From assembly GCA_036924085.1 (NCBI GenBank), contig JAVGWX010000011.1, forward strand, positions 30,206,317-30,270,316: a stretch of 64,000 bases of DNA, written 5' to 3'. This stretch comes from Ariolimax columbianus. Taxonomy: Eukaryota; Mollusca; Gastropoda; Stylommatophora; Arionidae. The position numbers were made by a program, and so were the translations under genes. Below, piece by piece: positions 1 to 10,180 of this stretch. The first letter of the stretch is position 1; each line of letters begins with the position of its first letter. Below the pieces are notes generated by a model that saw nothing but the letters and a program-made list of their open reading frames with translations, was not told the origin of the DNA and did not search any database.

Positions 1-44
1 ACAACGTCACAGATGTCCTTTTCAGGACAAATGTCAAAGAAGAA

Positions 45-488
45 GATCAGTATGTTTCACCTGACCCTAATTACTCTTTTCTCCCACCTTTATCAGTATG
101 TTTCACCTGACCTGATTTCTTTTCGTTCCCACCTTGATCAGCATGTTTCCCCTGAGCCTGATTGCTCTTTCCTCTCACCTTGATCAGCATAATTTAAAAA
201 ATTATTTTTTTGCGTTCGCCTTATTTCTCTAATCCCCAAGGCGGTGTGCGTTGCACTGTGGTTTTTATTTTGCGCCTGTCGACCCAGTGTATCCGACTTC
301 AGCATGCATTTTATGTGAGGGTCTGCTTCCTCCTGCATTTTCTAAGGGTTTGCTTTCCCGGGGTAACGGCCGGTGCTGTGATGGGGATCAACCCCAGCAC
401 CTTCGGCTTGTGAGCCGTGCCACTTAACCACTAGGCCCACGCCGTCCACGATCAGCATATTTCACCTGACCCTGATTCCCTTTTTGCT
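45..488 (-). repeat. 45-bp tandem array, split by SINE
   Basis: Four units of about 45 bases start near 45, 91, 136 and 182. Each contains GATCAGTATGTTTCACCTGA or a close variant followed by a pyrimidine-rich spacer. A fifth unit resumes at 450 after an inserted SINE and ends within about 20 bases of the exon 11 donor. The same core (on the other strand, CAGG...AAACATACTGATC) recurs near 38,440, 45,455-45,580 and 58,820, so the array grew from a dispersed repeat family. Confidence 0.85.
192..449 (-). mobile_element. SINE-A copy 1 (tRNA-derived)
   Basis: About 250 bases, read on the minus strand. The head has an A box (GGCCTAGTGGTT type) and a B box (GGTTGATCCCC, normally GGTTCGATCCC) of an RNA polymerase III promoter, followed by a body shared by all copies and an A-rich tail. 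Flanked by the 9-10 base target duplication GATCAGCATA (182-191 and 450-459). It landed in the fourth unit of the 45-bp array. Confidence 0.9.
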
Positions 489-506
489 CCTAAAAGTGAT
501 ACTAAC

Positions 507-633
507 CCATGTAGTCCCAAATAAAAATCTTGTTCCGAAAGAGACGAGAAGATCTGAAGCCAAACTGGAACACTTGCTCCATGCAGTGAACAAGTCCTTG
601 ATCTCCACACAGCAGAAAAGTTATGTTCCCACG
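507..633 (-). CDS. DENND5: DENND5 exon 11 of window (RUN2)
   Basis: Acceptor GTGTGTGTCCAG, then RGNITFLLCGDQGLVHCMEQ, VFQFGFRSSRLFRNKIFIWD, against the family's [20 protein letters not shown] and [20 protein letters not shown]. The donor is ATGG|GTTAGT, phase 1, 127 bases. The remaining RUN2 exons and the stop codon are not in the window; positions 1-480 hold repeats only. A SINE (192-449) lies 57 bases inside the following intron. Confidence 0.95.
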
Positions 634-779
634 CTGGACACACACAAAAAACAGCTTTCACAAGTCAAATCAAATCATGTATTTAAAGAAACGGTACAAC
701 AATATAAATAGGTGAAGGCTTCTCCACAGCAACTATTGACTGCCATAGGAGATGAAACTTCAGAAATGTAATTATGTTA

Positions 780-1095
780 GATCTTCAGTCTCTTAACTGA
801 TTAACTACAATGAGCTGACATATCTCATCATCATGTAGCATGTCATTTGTAGAACGTCGCTCCCATCACAGTCTGTCTGAAAGAAACTCGTTCTCTTGCC
901 AAAACTCCAGCCTCCGCCACAGTCATACCCAGGCATACTCTGCATTGCATAAGCTTTTAATTGCAAAGCGTACTTCTTCCAATGTTGGTTCAGGTTCTTT
1001 CTCATCCTTTGGTAGGATATCCCTGGTCCCACTAACATATTATGATACAAAAAGTCAGCTATCTCTCACAATCCAAAGTTTTAAAAATACTTAAG
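780..1095 (-). mobile_element. LINE reverse transcriptase fragment
   Basis: One minus-strand frame reads ILPKDEKEPEPTLEEV, then RFAIKSLCNAEYA, typical of the segment just before the reverse transcriptase core (PTLEEVxxAIKSLxxGKAPG). Stops and a frame change follow. Inactive remnant with no visible ends. Confidence 0.65.
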
Positions 1096-1231
1096 AATGT
1101 TGTTTATCACTGAAGTGCCACCATTTTGGTTTGCAGTGAAGACATTTCTAGCATGTTTGAAGTTAGTTATTTGATGAAGCATGCCAAAACGTGTGGTGAT
1201 TGTGTTGAAAATAATTGAAATTTTAAACTCC

Positions 1232-1600
1232 ACTGCCTTTGGACTCAGTGGTCTCGGGGTTGGGGAGTCCGCCTCGAGTGCCGGAGGTCATGGGTTCGAA
1301 TCAAGGTGAACCCATGAATCATGGTGAAAACCAAGATTTTTTTCATGTGGATCTTCTGGTAAAAATTCCCCTGATCTCTGAGTAGTGAGATCGGATTCCC
1401 GTGTTCAGTGTCGGGCACATTAAAAATCTCTTGACAGTTAAAAATTGAAAAGAGTAGGTTTAACGTCTAGTTAAAAATCCACCCAAATTATTTGTACCCT
1501 CCCCCAGACCTAGTGAGCCAGATGAAGATTAAAATACCTACTACGGATAGCGTTCGGCTACCTGGCAACAGACATTAACAACATGCCTGTTTGAATACCA
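1232..1600 (+). mobile_element. SINE-B copy 1 (tRNA-derived head)
   Basis: Head with A-box-like CAGTGGTCTCGGGGTTGG and B box GGTCATGGGTTCGAATC. The body is shared with copies near 61,330-61,620 (minus) and 63,775-64,000 (plus): GGATCTTCTGGTAAAAATTC, ATCTCTGAGTAGTGAGATC, AAAAGAGTAGGTTTAAC. The 3' limit is unclear. Confidence 0.75.
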
Positions 1601-1682
1601 GGATTTCATGTACTCCCAAGTACATGCCTTCAGTAAGATGTGAATATTGTGAAAATGATTCCAGCTAAGCAGGTGAAACTTT

Positions 1683-1874
1683 AGGAACATCTTTCAACAT
1701 GGATATCTTCGATTAGGAACATCTTTCAACATGGATATCTTCGATTAGGAACATCTTTCAACATGGATATCTTCGATTAGGAACATCTTTCAACATGGAT
1801 ATCTTCGATTAGGAACATCTTTCAACATGGATATCTTCGATTAGGAACATCTTTCAACATGGATATCTTCGATT
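1683..1874. repeat. 32-bp minisatellite, 6 perfect copies
   Basis: Exactly six identical 32-base units beginning AGGAACATCTTTCAACATGG. Identity across all units means a recent expansion or homogenisation. Confidence 0.97.
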
Positions 1875-2160
1875 AGAAGTGATTGTCTTGTTGAGCTTTG
1901 GTTAAATAGCAGAATTATTGAGCTGTGAGTAAACATTTTGTTGTTGTTGGTTGAAAGCTAAACTATGCCACTGTAATCTCTTTGACACTAATCTTTATCC
2001 TCAACATATACAAAATCTTTATTCCCTTCTACTCGTCATTCAATTGTGAAAAGTTTAGTAAATAATATGCAACATGTTAATGAAACATTACTGAAGATAA
2101 AATTGGTCTTAAGTAAGTAATATTGTGTGGTAGATTTATGGTTGAGTGGTATGTCGAGAT
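1875..2160. other. Unassigned intron sequence
   Basis: AT-rich, no splice-flanked open frame and no repeat I recognise. Confidence 0.5.
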
Positions 2161-2515
2161 CTTTGTGTACGACAAGGGCAAGAATAGCACCACTGCCTCA
2201 CAGAGAGCATGTCGTAAGAGGTGACTAACTATGTGACATTGCCATGGTTTGGTGGTTTGCTTAGAGAAGCATAGATGGCATCTAACAGGCTGTGGGTCTA
2301 CTTTGTTCTAGTGTTTCAGTCTATTATGATGAGCTCGCACATCGGTTGACCACCCTCTGTAAGTGATTGTCCCAATGCAGCGGAGTATTAAGCTGCTTGA
2401 GCCTGGCCCGCTAAGCAGGAAATCTATCTCCCGGCTACATCCAGCTCATACCAGAAATGGGACCTGCACAGGGGCAGATGCTCCTGTAGAAGTACAGATC
2501 GACTAAGAATAAGAA
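2160..2515 (+). repeat. Dispersed repeat D, copy 1
   Basis: Shares long blocks with 45,013-45,195 and 52,540-52,915, for example CTCGCACATCGGTTGACCAC, AGCTGCTTGAGCC, CCCGGCTACATCCAGCTCAT and GATCGACTAAGAA at the end. No coding potential. Class unknown; the (AAGAA)-like tail suggests a retroposon. Confidence 0.75.
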
Positions 2516-2526
2516 ATAAGAAGATT

Positions 2527-2697
2527 TATGCTGCCGAAGACGGATGTGTCGGACTGAAAGGTGCAAATATCGCAGTCAAGTTGTAAACTAGTGACACAAC
2601 GCATTCCGTTCTCTGGACTACATCCTGATACTTGCAAAGCCCTGTCCGGGGCTTGGTAGCGGGAGATTGAGAACGAACGCAGAAGAAGAAGAAGATT
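2527..2697 (+). repeat. Dispersed repeat E, copy 1
   Basis: Blocks GACGGATGTGTCGGACTGAA, AGGTGCAAATATCGCAGTCA, CATTCCGTTCTCTGGACTAC, ending GAACGAACGC(AGA)n. Copies at 47,945-48,110 (+) and 52,140-52,305 (-). The (GAA)n tail resembles the 3' tail of the RNase H LINE at 54,188-57,039, which may supply its retrotransposition machinery (inference). Confidence 0.75.
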
Positions 2698-2729
2698 TAT
2701 GGCAGAAACAAAAATCAGGAGTGAATGAG

Positions 2730-2985
2730 TTAAAGTAGGGTTGGCAAGTTTTGTTCATTACTGCCTTGCCTACGGTACGTCAGAAACAAAATCATGTACC
2801 AATTTGCAGATGAGTAAATTTGAGCATACCCAAACAGGGTATTAAACTTTGTTCAAATGATGCAAAAGATAAGCTCTCTGACTGCTATGCAAGTAAATGA
2901 AAACAATCCCATCTTTATTATAAAATGCTAGAAAAGTTGGTCTGTCCCAGAAATCTTAGACTAGTCAATCAAGGAAGTAAATAAT
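2730..2985. other. TTAA-type terminus then unassigned sequence
   Basis: GAGTGAATGAGTTAA ends at 2,733: the same terminus (TTAACTCATTC on the other strand) seen near 15,149, 37,203 and 45,010. Otherwise nothing recognised. Confidence 0.45.
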
Positions 2986-3233
2986 TTGTGTGTGTGCATT
3001 CACCTTATTTCTCTATTTCACAAGGCGGTGTGCATTGCACTATGGTTTTTATTTTGCGCCTGTCGGCCCAGTGTTTCTGACTTCATCATGCATTTTATGT
3101 AAGGGTATGCTTCCTCCTGCATTTTCTAAGGGTTTACTTCCCTGGGGTAACGGCCGGTGCTGTAATGCGGATCGAACCCAACTCCATTAGGTTGTGAGCC
3201 GTGTCACTTAAAACCACTAGCACACACCGTCCC
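2986..3233 (-). mobile_element. SINE-A copy 2
   Basis: Full-length copy, more diverged: the A-box region has an extra AA (CTTAAAACCACTAG on the plus strand). The B box is degenerate. No convincing target duplication. Confidence 0.88.
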
Positions 3234-4030
3234 CTCTAAGTAACTATTAATATATTATATTGTGTGAAGTCATCAAAAACTGCATAGAAGGATCCTATAG
3301 CTATTAATCTTCATGTCTGGAGGTTGATCCATACAAAGCACAGGGCTACCTACCACTGCAACTACATGAAACACATTTTCTAGACTGGGTTTGCCGGCCC
3401 TCTTTGATCCCTATTCTTTCAGCCAGGCTACATAAAACAGCCTGTTTCCAGGGCCCACATGGGGACAGAATATGCCTTTTGTCAGATCTGGCTCGCTGAC
3501 CCTGATGCAGGCAGACAGCTTTGGGTTGCTGCCATCTCATTCCCCACATCCTTGACGTAGGAAGCCTGTATCAATGCACTTATTTTTGCTCTAGTAATTG
3601 TAATTTCTGCAGGCCCTATTTTACAAAAAGAAGCTGCTAGTCCCATGCACAACTCTCATTGGTCACTTTCTATGGCATATTTGGAAGGTTACATTGGTCA
3701 CATTCTTTCCTCCCCTGTCACGACTCGGCTGGATTATTCCAGGATCTTTCGTTTGTCATTCAGTGTCAGGATTATTACATGGAAAATTTCGACTATTTGG
3801 AAGTTTTGCCTGTCAAAGACAGGCTTTCATACTTGTAACATCCCATTTTCTATAAAAAGAACTATTAAAAAAATATAAAGAACATAAATAAATAAACCAA
3901 TGTTTAAAAAAATGTGTACACTTCGTCAAAATTAAACAGAAAAATCAAATTTGTAATCATTGCAAGTTATAGGTACTCATTTTTCGCAAAATCTTACAAC
4001 CAAACAAATTGGATTAAAATGACATACGTT
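3234..4030. other. Unassigned intron sequence
   Basis: No exon-like segment in phase with DENND5 and no clear element. Around 3,640-3,700 a stretch with CCCATGCACAAC resembles one near 32,750, hinting at a diverged repeat. Confidence 0.4.
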
Positions 4031-6740
4031 TGGTAGGTGTGTTCAAAAAGTAACCAACTTTTGGGCCGGAAAAATACAATTACTCACCTGGAGGATTGAC
4101 ACCCTAAGCCTCTTCAGAGTACTCTACTTGGGCCTCCACATACTTAACTTAACTTAACGTTTTTATACTGGTTTAGAAGACCCTACAGAGTCTGTATACA
4201 ACCAGTTACATTTACATCACCTTGCTCTAAAAGCTATGCGCATCCAGTTTATTCTTAAATGCATTAACTGTCCCTGCCTCCACTACCTCCCCTGGCAATG
4301 CATTCCAAGCAGACACCACTCTCTGACTAAAAAAATATTTCCTAATATCTAACCTGGACCTTTCTTTAGTCAGCTTGTAGCTATGCCCTCGTGTTATTGT
4401 ATCTCCCTCTAGTAAACCCATGCTGACTATTTCTGATTAGATTAAATTTGTCTAAATGCATTACAATGTTTTCTTTGATTACTGACTCCAACAATTTACA
4501 GACTATGCTCGTTAAACTCACCGGTCTATAATTTGCTGGATCTGATTTTTTGAATAAGGGGATCACTCCTGCATCTTTCCAATCCCGTGGAACAATCCCT
4601 TTTGTAAGTGATTGAGAACATAATATAGCCAATGGTTTTGCTAGTTGGTCTCTAATTTCATACAGCAATTTTGGATGAATACCATCTTGACCTGGACATT
4701 TATTCACTTTCAACCCCTCCAATTTTTTAAAAACCATTTCCACTGTAATACAGATTGATCTTAATCCCGCTGTATCCATGTCTCTTTGAAAAATATCTAA
4801 AGGCTCTGGGATCTTGGAGCGGTCCTCTTTTGTGTAGACTGTGCCAATATACTGATTGAGCAGATTAGCTGCCTCCCTATTCTCACTTATTATTTTCCCT
4901 GTACTGTCTATGAGAGGGCCTACTTTGTCTTTCGTTCTTTGTTTATTTCTAACATAAGAGAAGAAGCTTTTACTGTCAGTCTTGATCCTCTGAGAAAGTT
5001 TTTTTTCAAAATCTATTTTTGCTGTTTTATTCGCTTTCTGAGATATGTTCTGCTTGTCCAAATATTTTACATATGTTTCTTTTGATTTACCTGCCTCTAT
5101 ATATTTTTTCCATGCTTTATTTTTTGCTCTTCTACATTTCACTACAAATCTAGTTATCCACTTTTTACGCTTGGGGTTTACCTCCCTACATGGAACACAT
5201 TCCTCTTTTAGCGTTTCTAGAACTGTTTTAAAACTTTCCCACTCCTGTTCAACATCTGTTCCTACGACAATATCTTTCCAGATTATGTGGTTCGCTGCCT
5301 CTTTCATCCTCTTAACATCTGCTTTAGAGTAGTCGTATGTTCACGTGTTTATGTTTACTTCTTTCCCTGCAATAAGATCCCAACGGATGATTTGATGGTC
5401 ACTTGAGCCAAACAGTTCCCCAATGGTAACGTTTTCAATCATATTTTCCTCTGTGGTAAAAACTAGGTCGAGTATGTTTTTGCCTCTGGTGGCTGCTTCT
5501 ACATGTTGAATTAAAAAATTGTCAGTTATGCACTCAACAAAAGGTTTTGACTCTACAAGTGCTTCTGCCATATCCCATTTTAATTCTGGAAAGTTGAAAT
5601 CCCCCATTAATAATAATTTCCCTTTACTTGCCTTTGCTATGCTACTAATCAGCTCCTCATCTTCCTCTTTTTGACTTGATGGACATCTATAGCACACTCC
5701 AATCACTCCCCCACTTTCTATTTCTCCCCATACACTTTCATTTTTGTTACCACATGATAAATAATCTTTGATCGTTATATTAACAGAATTTATACAGTAT
5801 AATAAAACGCCACCTCCCTTGTCTCCAATTATCCTATCTTTTCTTAACATTGTATATCCCTCAATTTCAAGTTCACTATCTGCAATCTCCTCATATATCC
5901 ATGATTCTGTTAACCCTATTATATCTGGTTTTTCTTCTTCTACATATAGTTCCAAGCGATCCCGCCATTGTTGGAAGCATTTCAGAAAGGCCTCTTTGGA
6001 AATGGAGTACAGATGGGTCGTGCATTCAGCATAATGTCTTCTCGTGACTAAAATCAGGTTGCTTTTATTGGAATTTTCAGCTTGAAGAACAGTCAAAAAT
6101 CGAATAGGGAGACTGGCAAACTAGAGGAGTGTTATGTTTGACTAAGAATCTCTGAATCAGATGCCAAGAACACATACCATGATGGAGCTGTCAAGTTCCC
6201 GTTGACGACAGGTCCGGTTGTTTGAGTCGAACAGCATCACAAAAGTGACGGATGATATCTAGGAAGTACTCTTTGGTAATGTTCTGACCTTGTGGTGCGT
6301 ACTCATGATCCACAATCCATGGAAGTCAAAGAAAAAAAACAGTCACATGACTTTGGCATTGCTGCGCACCTTCCTCGCTTTTTTTCGGCCTCGTGGATGA
6401 TGAATGTCTCTACTGTGATGACTGCAGCTTGGCTTTCGGGTCGTACTCATAAACCCATGACTCATCATCACTTGGGAATCGTCTAGCTTTTGGCAAAATT
6501 TTATGCAACCCCGCTGCTCAATTCTTTCTGTCATTTCATCGTGAATGAACGCCGATGGGTGCTCACTACACTCAACACTGAAAGACTGACTGCCAGCGAC
6601 TGATGCAATCTGCGAGCGGGAGCAAATTCAGGCATGCGCATGATGGTGCCTTATATCTCCCTGCCCAAAGGACAACACCCATGCTTAATTTGTTTCTACA
6701 GAAACAATTTCAGCCGGCTACTTTTTAAAAACACCTCGCA
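4031..6740 (-). mobile_element. Mariner 1, interrupted by a CR1-like LINE
   Basis: Outer inverted repeats: GAGGTGTTTTTAAAAAGTAG at the right (minus strand) and TAGGTGTGTTCAAAAAGTAA at the left. The transposase on the minus strand starts MTERIEQRGCIKFCQKL near 6,534, typical of mariner. It then jumps directly to the DDESWVYEYDPKAKLQSS block, so roughly 135 residues of the N-terminal half are missing. FFDFHG, SFLVKHNTPLV-like and KCFQQWRDRLEL blocks follow, with stops. The C-terminal codons (LYV, EAQVEY) lie on both sides of the LINE at 4,143-5,939. Dead copy. Confidence 0.88.
4143..5939 (-). mobile_element. CR1-like LINE, 5'-truncated and internally deleted
   Basis: Minus strand. Endonuclease motifs GLTESWI, LLMGDFNFPELKW, LDLVFTT and SSDHQIIRW. 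After one in-frame TGA near 5,341, the reverse transcriptase N-terminal part follows ([41 protein letters not shown]). Then the frame jumps to the extreme C-terminus ([36 protein letters not shown]). The catalytic palm (motifs A to C, with FADD) is deleted at about 4,400-4,420. The 3' end is a short AAGTT repeat instead of poly-A, as in CR1/L2 elements. Flanked by a 7-base near-duplication (CCACATA / CTACATA) inside mariner coding sequence. Confidence 0.9.
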
Positions 6741-6783
6741 TATTTCAATCTTGACAGGTAAGTTCATGGACATGAAAGCTTAC

Positions 6784-6866
6784 CTCCTTCTCTGGTTTGT
6801 AGAAATGCTTGACCAAATTATTGACTGCCTGGCCAAGATTTTCCTGGATTTCAGCTAGAGTGGAAT
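6784..6866 (-). CDS. DENND5: DENND5 exon 10 of window (RUN2 start)
   Basis: Acceptor ATGCTCTATAG, then STLAEIQENLGQAVNNLV and KHFYKPEKE, matching the family's LNTGQIQESIGEAVNGIV and KHFHKPEKE at the first RUN2 helix. The donor is GAAGGAG|GTAAGC (strong). Length 83 bases, phase 1 to 0. Only about 43 bases separate the donor from the outer end of a mariner terminal repeat (6,740), so the element landed just inside the intron without touching the splice site. Confidence 0.95.
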
Positions 6867-6949
6867 CTATAGAGCATAAGTTATTGCAATTTATTCAATT
6901 GTATTACAATCTCAATATCCAGAAGAAAGATCAGTAAACAAAAACTCGT

Positions 6950-7128
6950 AAAACTCAACTCGATAATGATAAAACTAAACTTGTTGATGATAATAATCAA
7001 CTTGATAAACCCAAAAGTGATAAAACTAGAATTTGATAATGATAAAAATCAACTTGTTGATAAAACTCAACTTGATGATAAAACTCAACTTGATGATAAA
7101 ACTCAACTTGATGAAAACACTCAACTTA
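6950..7128. repeat. 18-bp array abutting exon 9 donor
   Basis: Units of GATAAAACTCAACTTGAT (minus: ATCAAGTTGAGTTTTATC). The four units next to exon 9 are near perfect and those further away decay. The unit nearest the exon is positions +3 to +20 of the intron. Confidence 0.9.
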
Positions 7129-7129
7129 C

Positions 7130-7198
7130 TGGCATTTTGTGCTCTTCTGGGAGACTTTGGGGAGCATGTTCTTGGAGTAGAAGTCACTACAACCTCAT
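7130..7198 (-). CDS. DENND5: DENND5 exon 9 of window (PLAT-RUN2 linker)
   Basis: Acceptor TGTATTGTTTGCAG, 69 bases, donor GCCA|GTAAGT (near consensus). Encodes EVVVTSTPRTCSPKSPRRAQ, a Ser/Pro/Arg-rich linker comparable to the family's [21 protein letters not shown]. Both phases fit exons 8 and 10. Homology alone is weak; phase, splice signals and position carry the call. The frame stays open upstream of the acceptor for about 85 codons (to about 7,455), so a longer exon cannot be ruled out, but no upstream acceptor fits the phase. Intronic position +3 onward is the first unit of an 18-bp tandem array. Confidence 0.78.
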
Positions 7199-7199
7199 C

Positions 7200-7741
7200 T
7201 GCAAACAATACAAAATGATGTCTGTCTCGTGGTACAATAGCCATCACCACAGCATTTACCTGGCCCTGAACAAAATACTTTACTTCGTTGTTATTGTTAT
7301 GTCGAGCATAACCAACACCTTGGAAGATCCACAGGTGCTGAGTCTTTGTCAGAAGATGGTGAAACTCAAAGTCTCTGATGGTTCCTGTAGCTTGCTCATT
7401 GTACACACTCCTATGTTGATTAACTCTTGCAGCCTGTATATTACTGATTGTAGTGCCAATATCTTACATATAGTTATTGAATGATTTCAGCGTATTCCTA
7501 TTATCTTCTTCTTCTGTATTTATCCTGAAAAGGAAGCGGTGTTGTGGTTTACAGCGAGGGTGCTTTTTTAGCCCGACGCATCTATTCCAGCTGTCATCCA
7601 TATGTAACGTCCTGACTATAGGTACTATCTAAGCCAGTACTCTTCAACCTGGGTGCTAGCGCCCACTAGTGGGTGATTTTGAGCTTTCAGGTGCGTGGTA
7701 GTAGAATAATGACATTCAATTATTTCATTATTTTGGCAATG
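7200..7741. other. Open frame upstream of exon 9 and unassigned intron
   Basis: The minus-strand frame of exon 9 is open back to about 7,455 but lacks a phase-compatible acceptor and shows no family match. From 7,460 to 7,741 nothing is recognised beyond a CTTCTTCTTCTG run. Confidence 0.4.
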
Positions 7742-8577
7742 CAGAGGCTACACAATCTGAGGAAACTATGACAGAATACCAGAGGCTACACAATCTGAGG
7801 AAACTATGACAGAATACCAGAGGCTACACAATCTGAGAAAACTATGACAGAATACCAGAGGCTACACAATCTGAGGAAACTATGACAGAATACCAGAGGC
7901 TACACAATCTGAGGAAACTATGACAGAATACCAGAGGCTACACAATCTGAGGAAACTATGACAGAATACCAGAGGCTACACAATCTGAGGAAACTATGAC
8001 AGAATGCCAGAGGCTACACAATCTGAGGAAACTATGACAGAATGCCAGAGGCTACACAATCTGAGGAAACTATGACAGAATGCCAGAGGCTACACAATCT
8101 GAGGAAACTATGACAGAATGCCAGAGGCTACACAATCTGAGGAAACTATGACAGAATGCCAGAGGCTACACAAGCTGAGGAAACTATGACAGAATACCAG
8201 AGGCTACACAATCTGAGGAAACTATGACAGAATACCAGAGGCTACACAATCTGAGGAAACTATGACAGAATACCAGAGGCTACACAATCTGAGGAAACTA
8301 TGACAGAATACCAGAGGCTATACAATCTGAGGAAACTATGACAGAATACCAGAGGCTACACAATCTGAGGAAACTATGACAGAATACCAGAGGCTACACA
8401 ATCTGAGGAAACTATGACAGAATACCAGAGGCTACACAATCTGAGGAAACTATGACAGAATACCAGAGGCTACACAATTTGAGGAAACTATGACAGAATA
8501 CCAGAGGCTACACAATCTGAGGAAACTATGACAGAATACCAGAGGCTACACAATCTGAGGAAACTATGACAGAATAC
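7742..8577. repeat. 38-bp minisatellite, 22 copies
   Basis: 836 bases is exactly 22 units of 38, each beginning CAGAGGCTACACAATCTGAG. Variants (AATAC versus AATGC ends) cluster in a block of five to six adjacent units, as expected from local unit duplication. Confidence 0.97.
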
Positions 8578-8837
8578 CAGCAAACAAATAGAAGTGAGAA
8601 TTTTGAAAAGCTGTGTTTTTCTCGTGACACCATACAGCTGTAGAACATGGACAGTTACCCAAACCTCAAGAAAGAAAATCGAGTCCTTCCTCAAGTCCTT
8701 CGAGTCAAAATGTTATAGAAAGGCTCTCAGATTACTTTGGACGGAGAGAAAAAAAGAAGAATGTTGACATTCAACAAGAGTTGGTCATAGAGGAGAACTG
8801 GTTCATAAATTCCATCATGAACAAACAAATTTAAATA

Positions 8838-10010
8838 CAAGAGGTGTTCAAGTCAAACCAGGACTTTTTTTTTTGTTATGAAAAAAAAAGGTGGTTGAAG
8901 TAGTCAAAATGCCTTTTACTATTCTATATAATCTCCTGCAACATTTATGCACTTAGACCAGCATTTAAGTAATGCTTGAAAAGCTTCAGCATAGAAAGAT
9001 TTATCAGTATGTCTGAACCAATCCAGGACAGCGTGTTTCATTTTGTAATCAGTGCTGAAATGCTGACCTCCAAGGTATTCTTTTAGGTGTCCAAACAGGT
9101 GGTAATCAATTGGAGCAAAGTCTGGGCTGTAAGGTGGATGTGGCAATACCTCCCAGCCGAGTTGCTGCAGATGGTGCATAGTGCAGTGAGCCGTATGAGG
9201 TAGAGCGCTATCTTGCAAGAGCAGGACGCCCTTTGTGATCCAACCGGAACGTTTTTTTCCGCAGATGGTTATGCACATCACTCAAAATATGTTTGTACTG
9301 TTCATTGCTGATAGTAGAGGGGAAGGTGTGGGCTAGTGGTTAAGTGACACGGCTCCCAACCAGGGGGTGCTGGGTTCGATCCCCATGACAGCACCGACCG
9401 TTACCCCGGGGAAGTAAACCCTTAGAAAATGCAGGAGGAAGCAGGCCCTTACATAAAATGCATGCTGAAGTCGGATGCACTGGGCCAACAGGCGCAAAAT
9501 AAAAACCACAGTGCAACGCACACTTGGGGATTAGAGAAATAAGACGAACGCAAAAAAAAAATTGCTGATAGTGGCACTATGGGATAGAAAATCCCCACTC
9601 AGGATAAGGAGTTCCGCAATCTGGATATTCACAGGAATGACTGTGGTGAGTTGAAAGCCATCACGGCCGGGATCATTACTCATGGATATACAGCCATCTC
9701 TAAAACATTTTAACATTCAAATGTTTCACTGAGGCTGAGTTTCTCAGAATTTTATTGTAATCGCAGTCTTCTGTAAATATCTGCAGTTTCAAGCCTTCTT
9801 TCACAAGAAACTTCATTACAACACGCTGTTCCATGCAAGCACTAATAGTGTTGTCCACCATATCTGTCACATGACTGGCCCATGGCAAGTGGGCCACCTA
9901 GCAGTAATAGGACACAAGTGCCCATAATTAATGATAGTAGTTTCAGCACACTATAACCCATTTAGGTAGAACTAGAACAAAAAGTCCTGGTTTAATTTGA
10001 ATGCCCCTCG
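8838..10010 (-). mobile_element. Mariner 2, containing a SINE
   Basis: TA target duplication (8,836-8,837 and 10,011-10,012). Inverted repeats CAAGAGGTGTTCAAGTCAAA and CGAGGGGCATTCAAATTAAA, both followed by CCAGGAC. The transposase is on the minus strand. The N-terminal half is degenerate (MEQRVVMKFLVKEG near 9,830). The C-terminal part at 8,919-9,281 has LLQDSALPHTAH, then PPYSPDFAPIDYHLFGHLKE, carrying the last Asp residues of the D,D34D triad. Stops and deletions make it inactive. Confidence 0.9.
9316..9560 (+). mobile_element. SINE-A copy 3
   Basis: Plus orientation: A box GGCTAGTGGTTAAG, B box GGGTTCGATCCCC, body, and a terminal A9 run. Exact 12-base target duplication ATTGCTGATAGT at 9,304-9,315 and 9,561-9,572. 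It sits in mariner 2 transposase sequence. Clean duplication and tail mark a fairly young insertion. Confidence 0.95.
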
Positions 10011-10180
10011 TACTTTGGTCACGTCAAAAGACACAACAGGTCTTGAGAGAACGGTAATGGTAGGTATGGCACTAAGATGCCAAGGAATGCTTGGGCATGA
10101 CTCTGGAACAGGCTGGAGATTTGGCAAGCGACATTCTGCAAATGACATGCCACATGATGATGTATTAAAAATAACCAAAA

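Larger units (their letters stand above)
8588..10180 (+). mobile_element. LINE C-terminal fragment, split by mariner 2
   Basis: Plus strand. Left half encodes SCVFLVTPYSCRTWTVTQ and FESKCYRKALRLLWTE, the post-reverse-transcriptase region (LLYGCETWTLT, FETKCYRKLL). A stop follows. At the TA where mariner 2 sits, the frame resumes at 10,011 as YFGHVKRHN, LERTVMVG. Skipping the mariner gives LKYFGHVKRH across the junction, the standard motif also seen at 31,380. Confidence 0.82.

Noticed and set aside
484..711. Plus-strand 75-codon frame starting at 484
   Set aside because: It is antisense to DENND5 exon 11, which has splice signals and strong homology.
3346..3549. Minus-strand 67-codon frame, GC-richer than surroundings
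   Set aside because: No recognisable domain, and not compatible with DENND5 order between exons 10 and 11.
7199..7455. Longer version of exon 9 (frame open upstream)
   Set aside because: No acceptor in the right phase for exon 8, no family match, and a good acceptor exists at 7,199-7,200. Left open as a possibility only.
9316..9400. tRNA gene from A and B box matches
   Set aside because: No cloverleaf; it is the head of a repeated SINE with target duplications. Same for other SINE heads.
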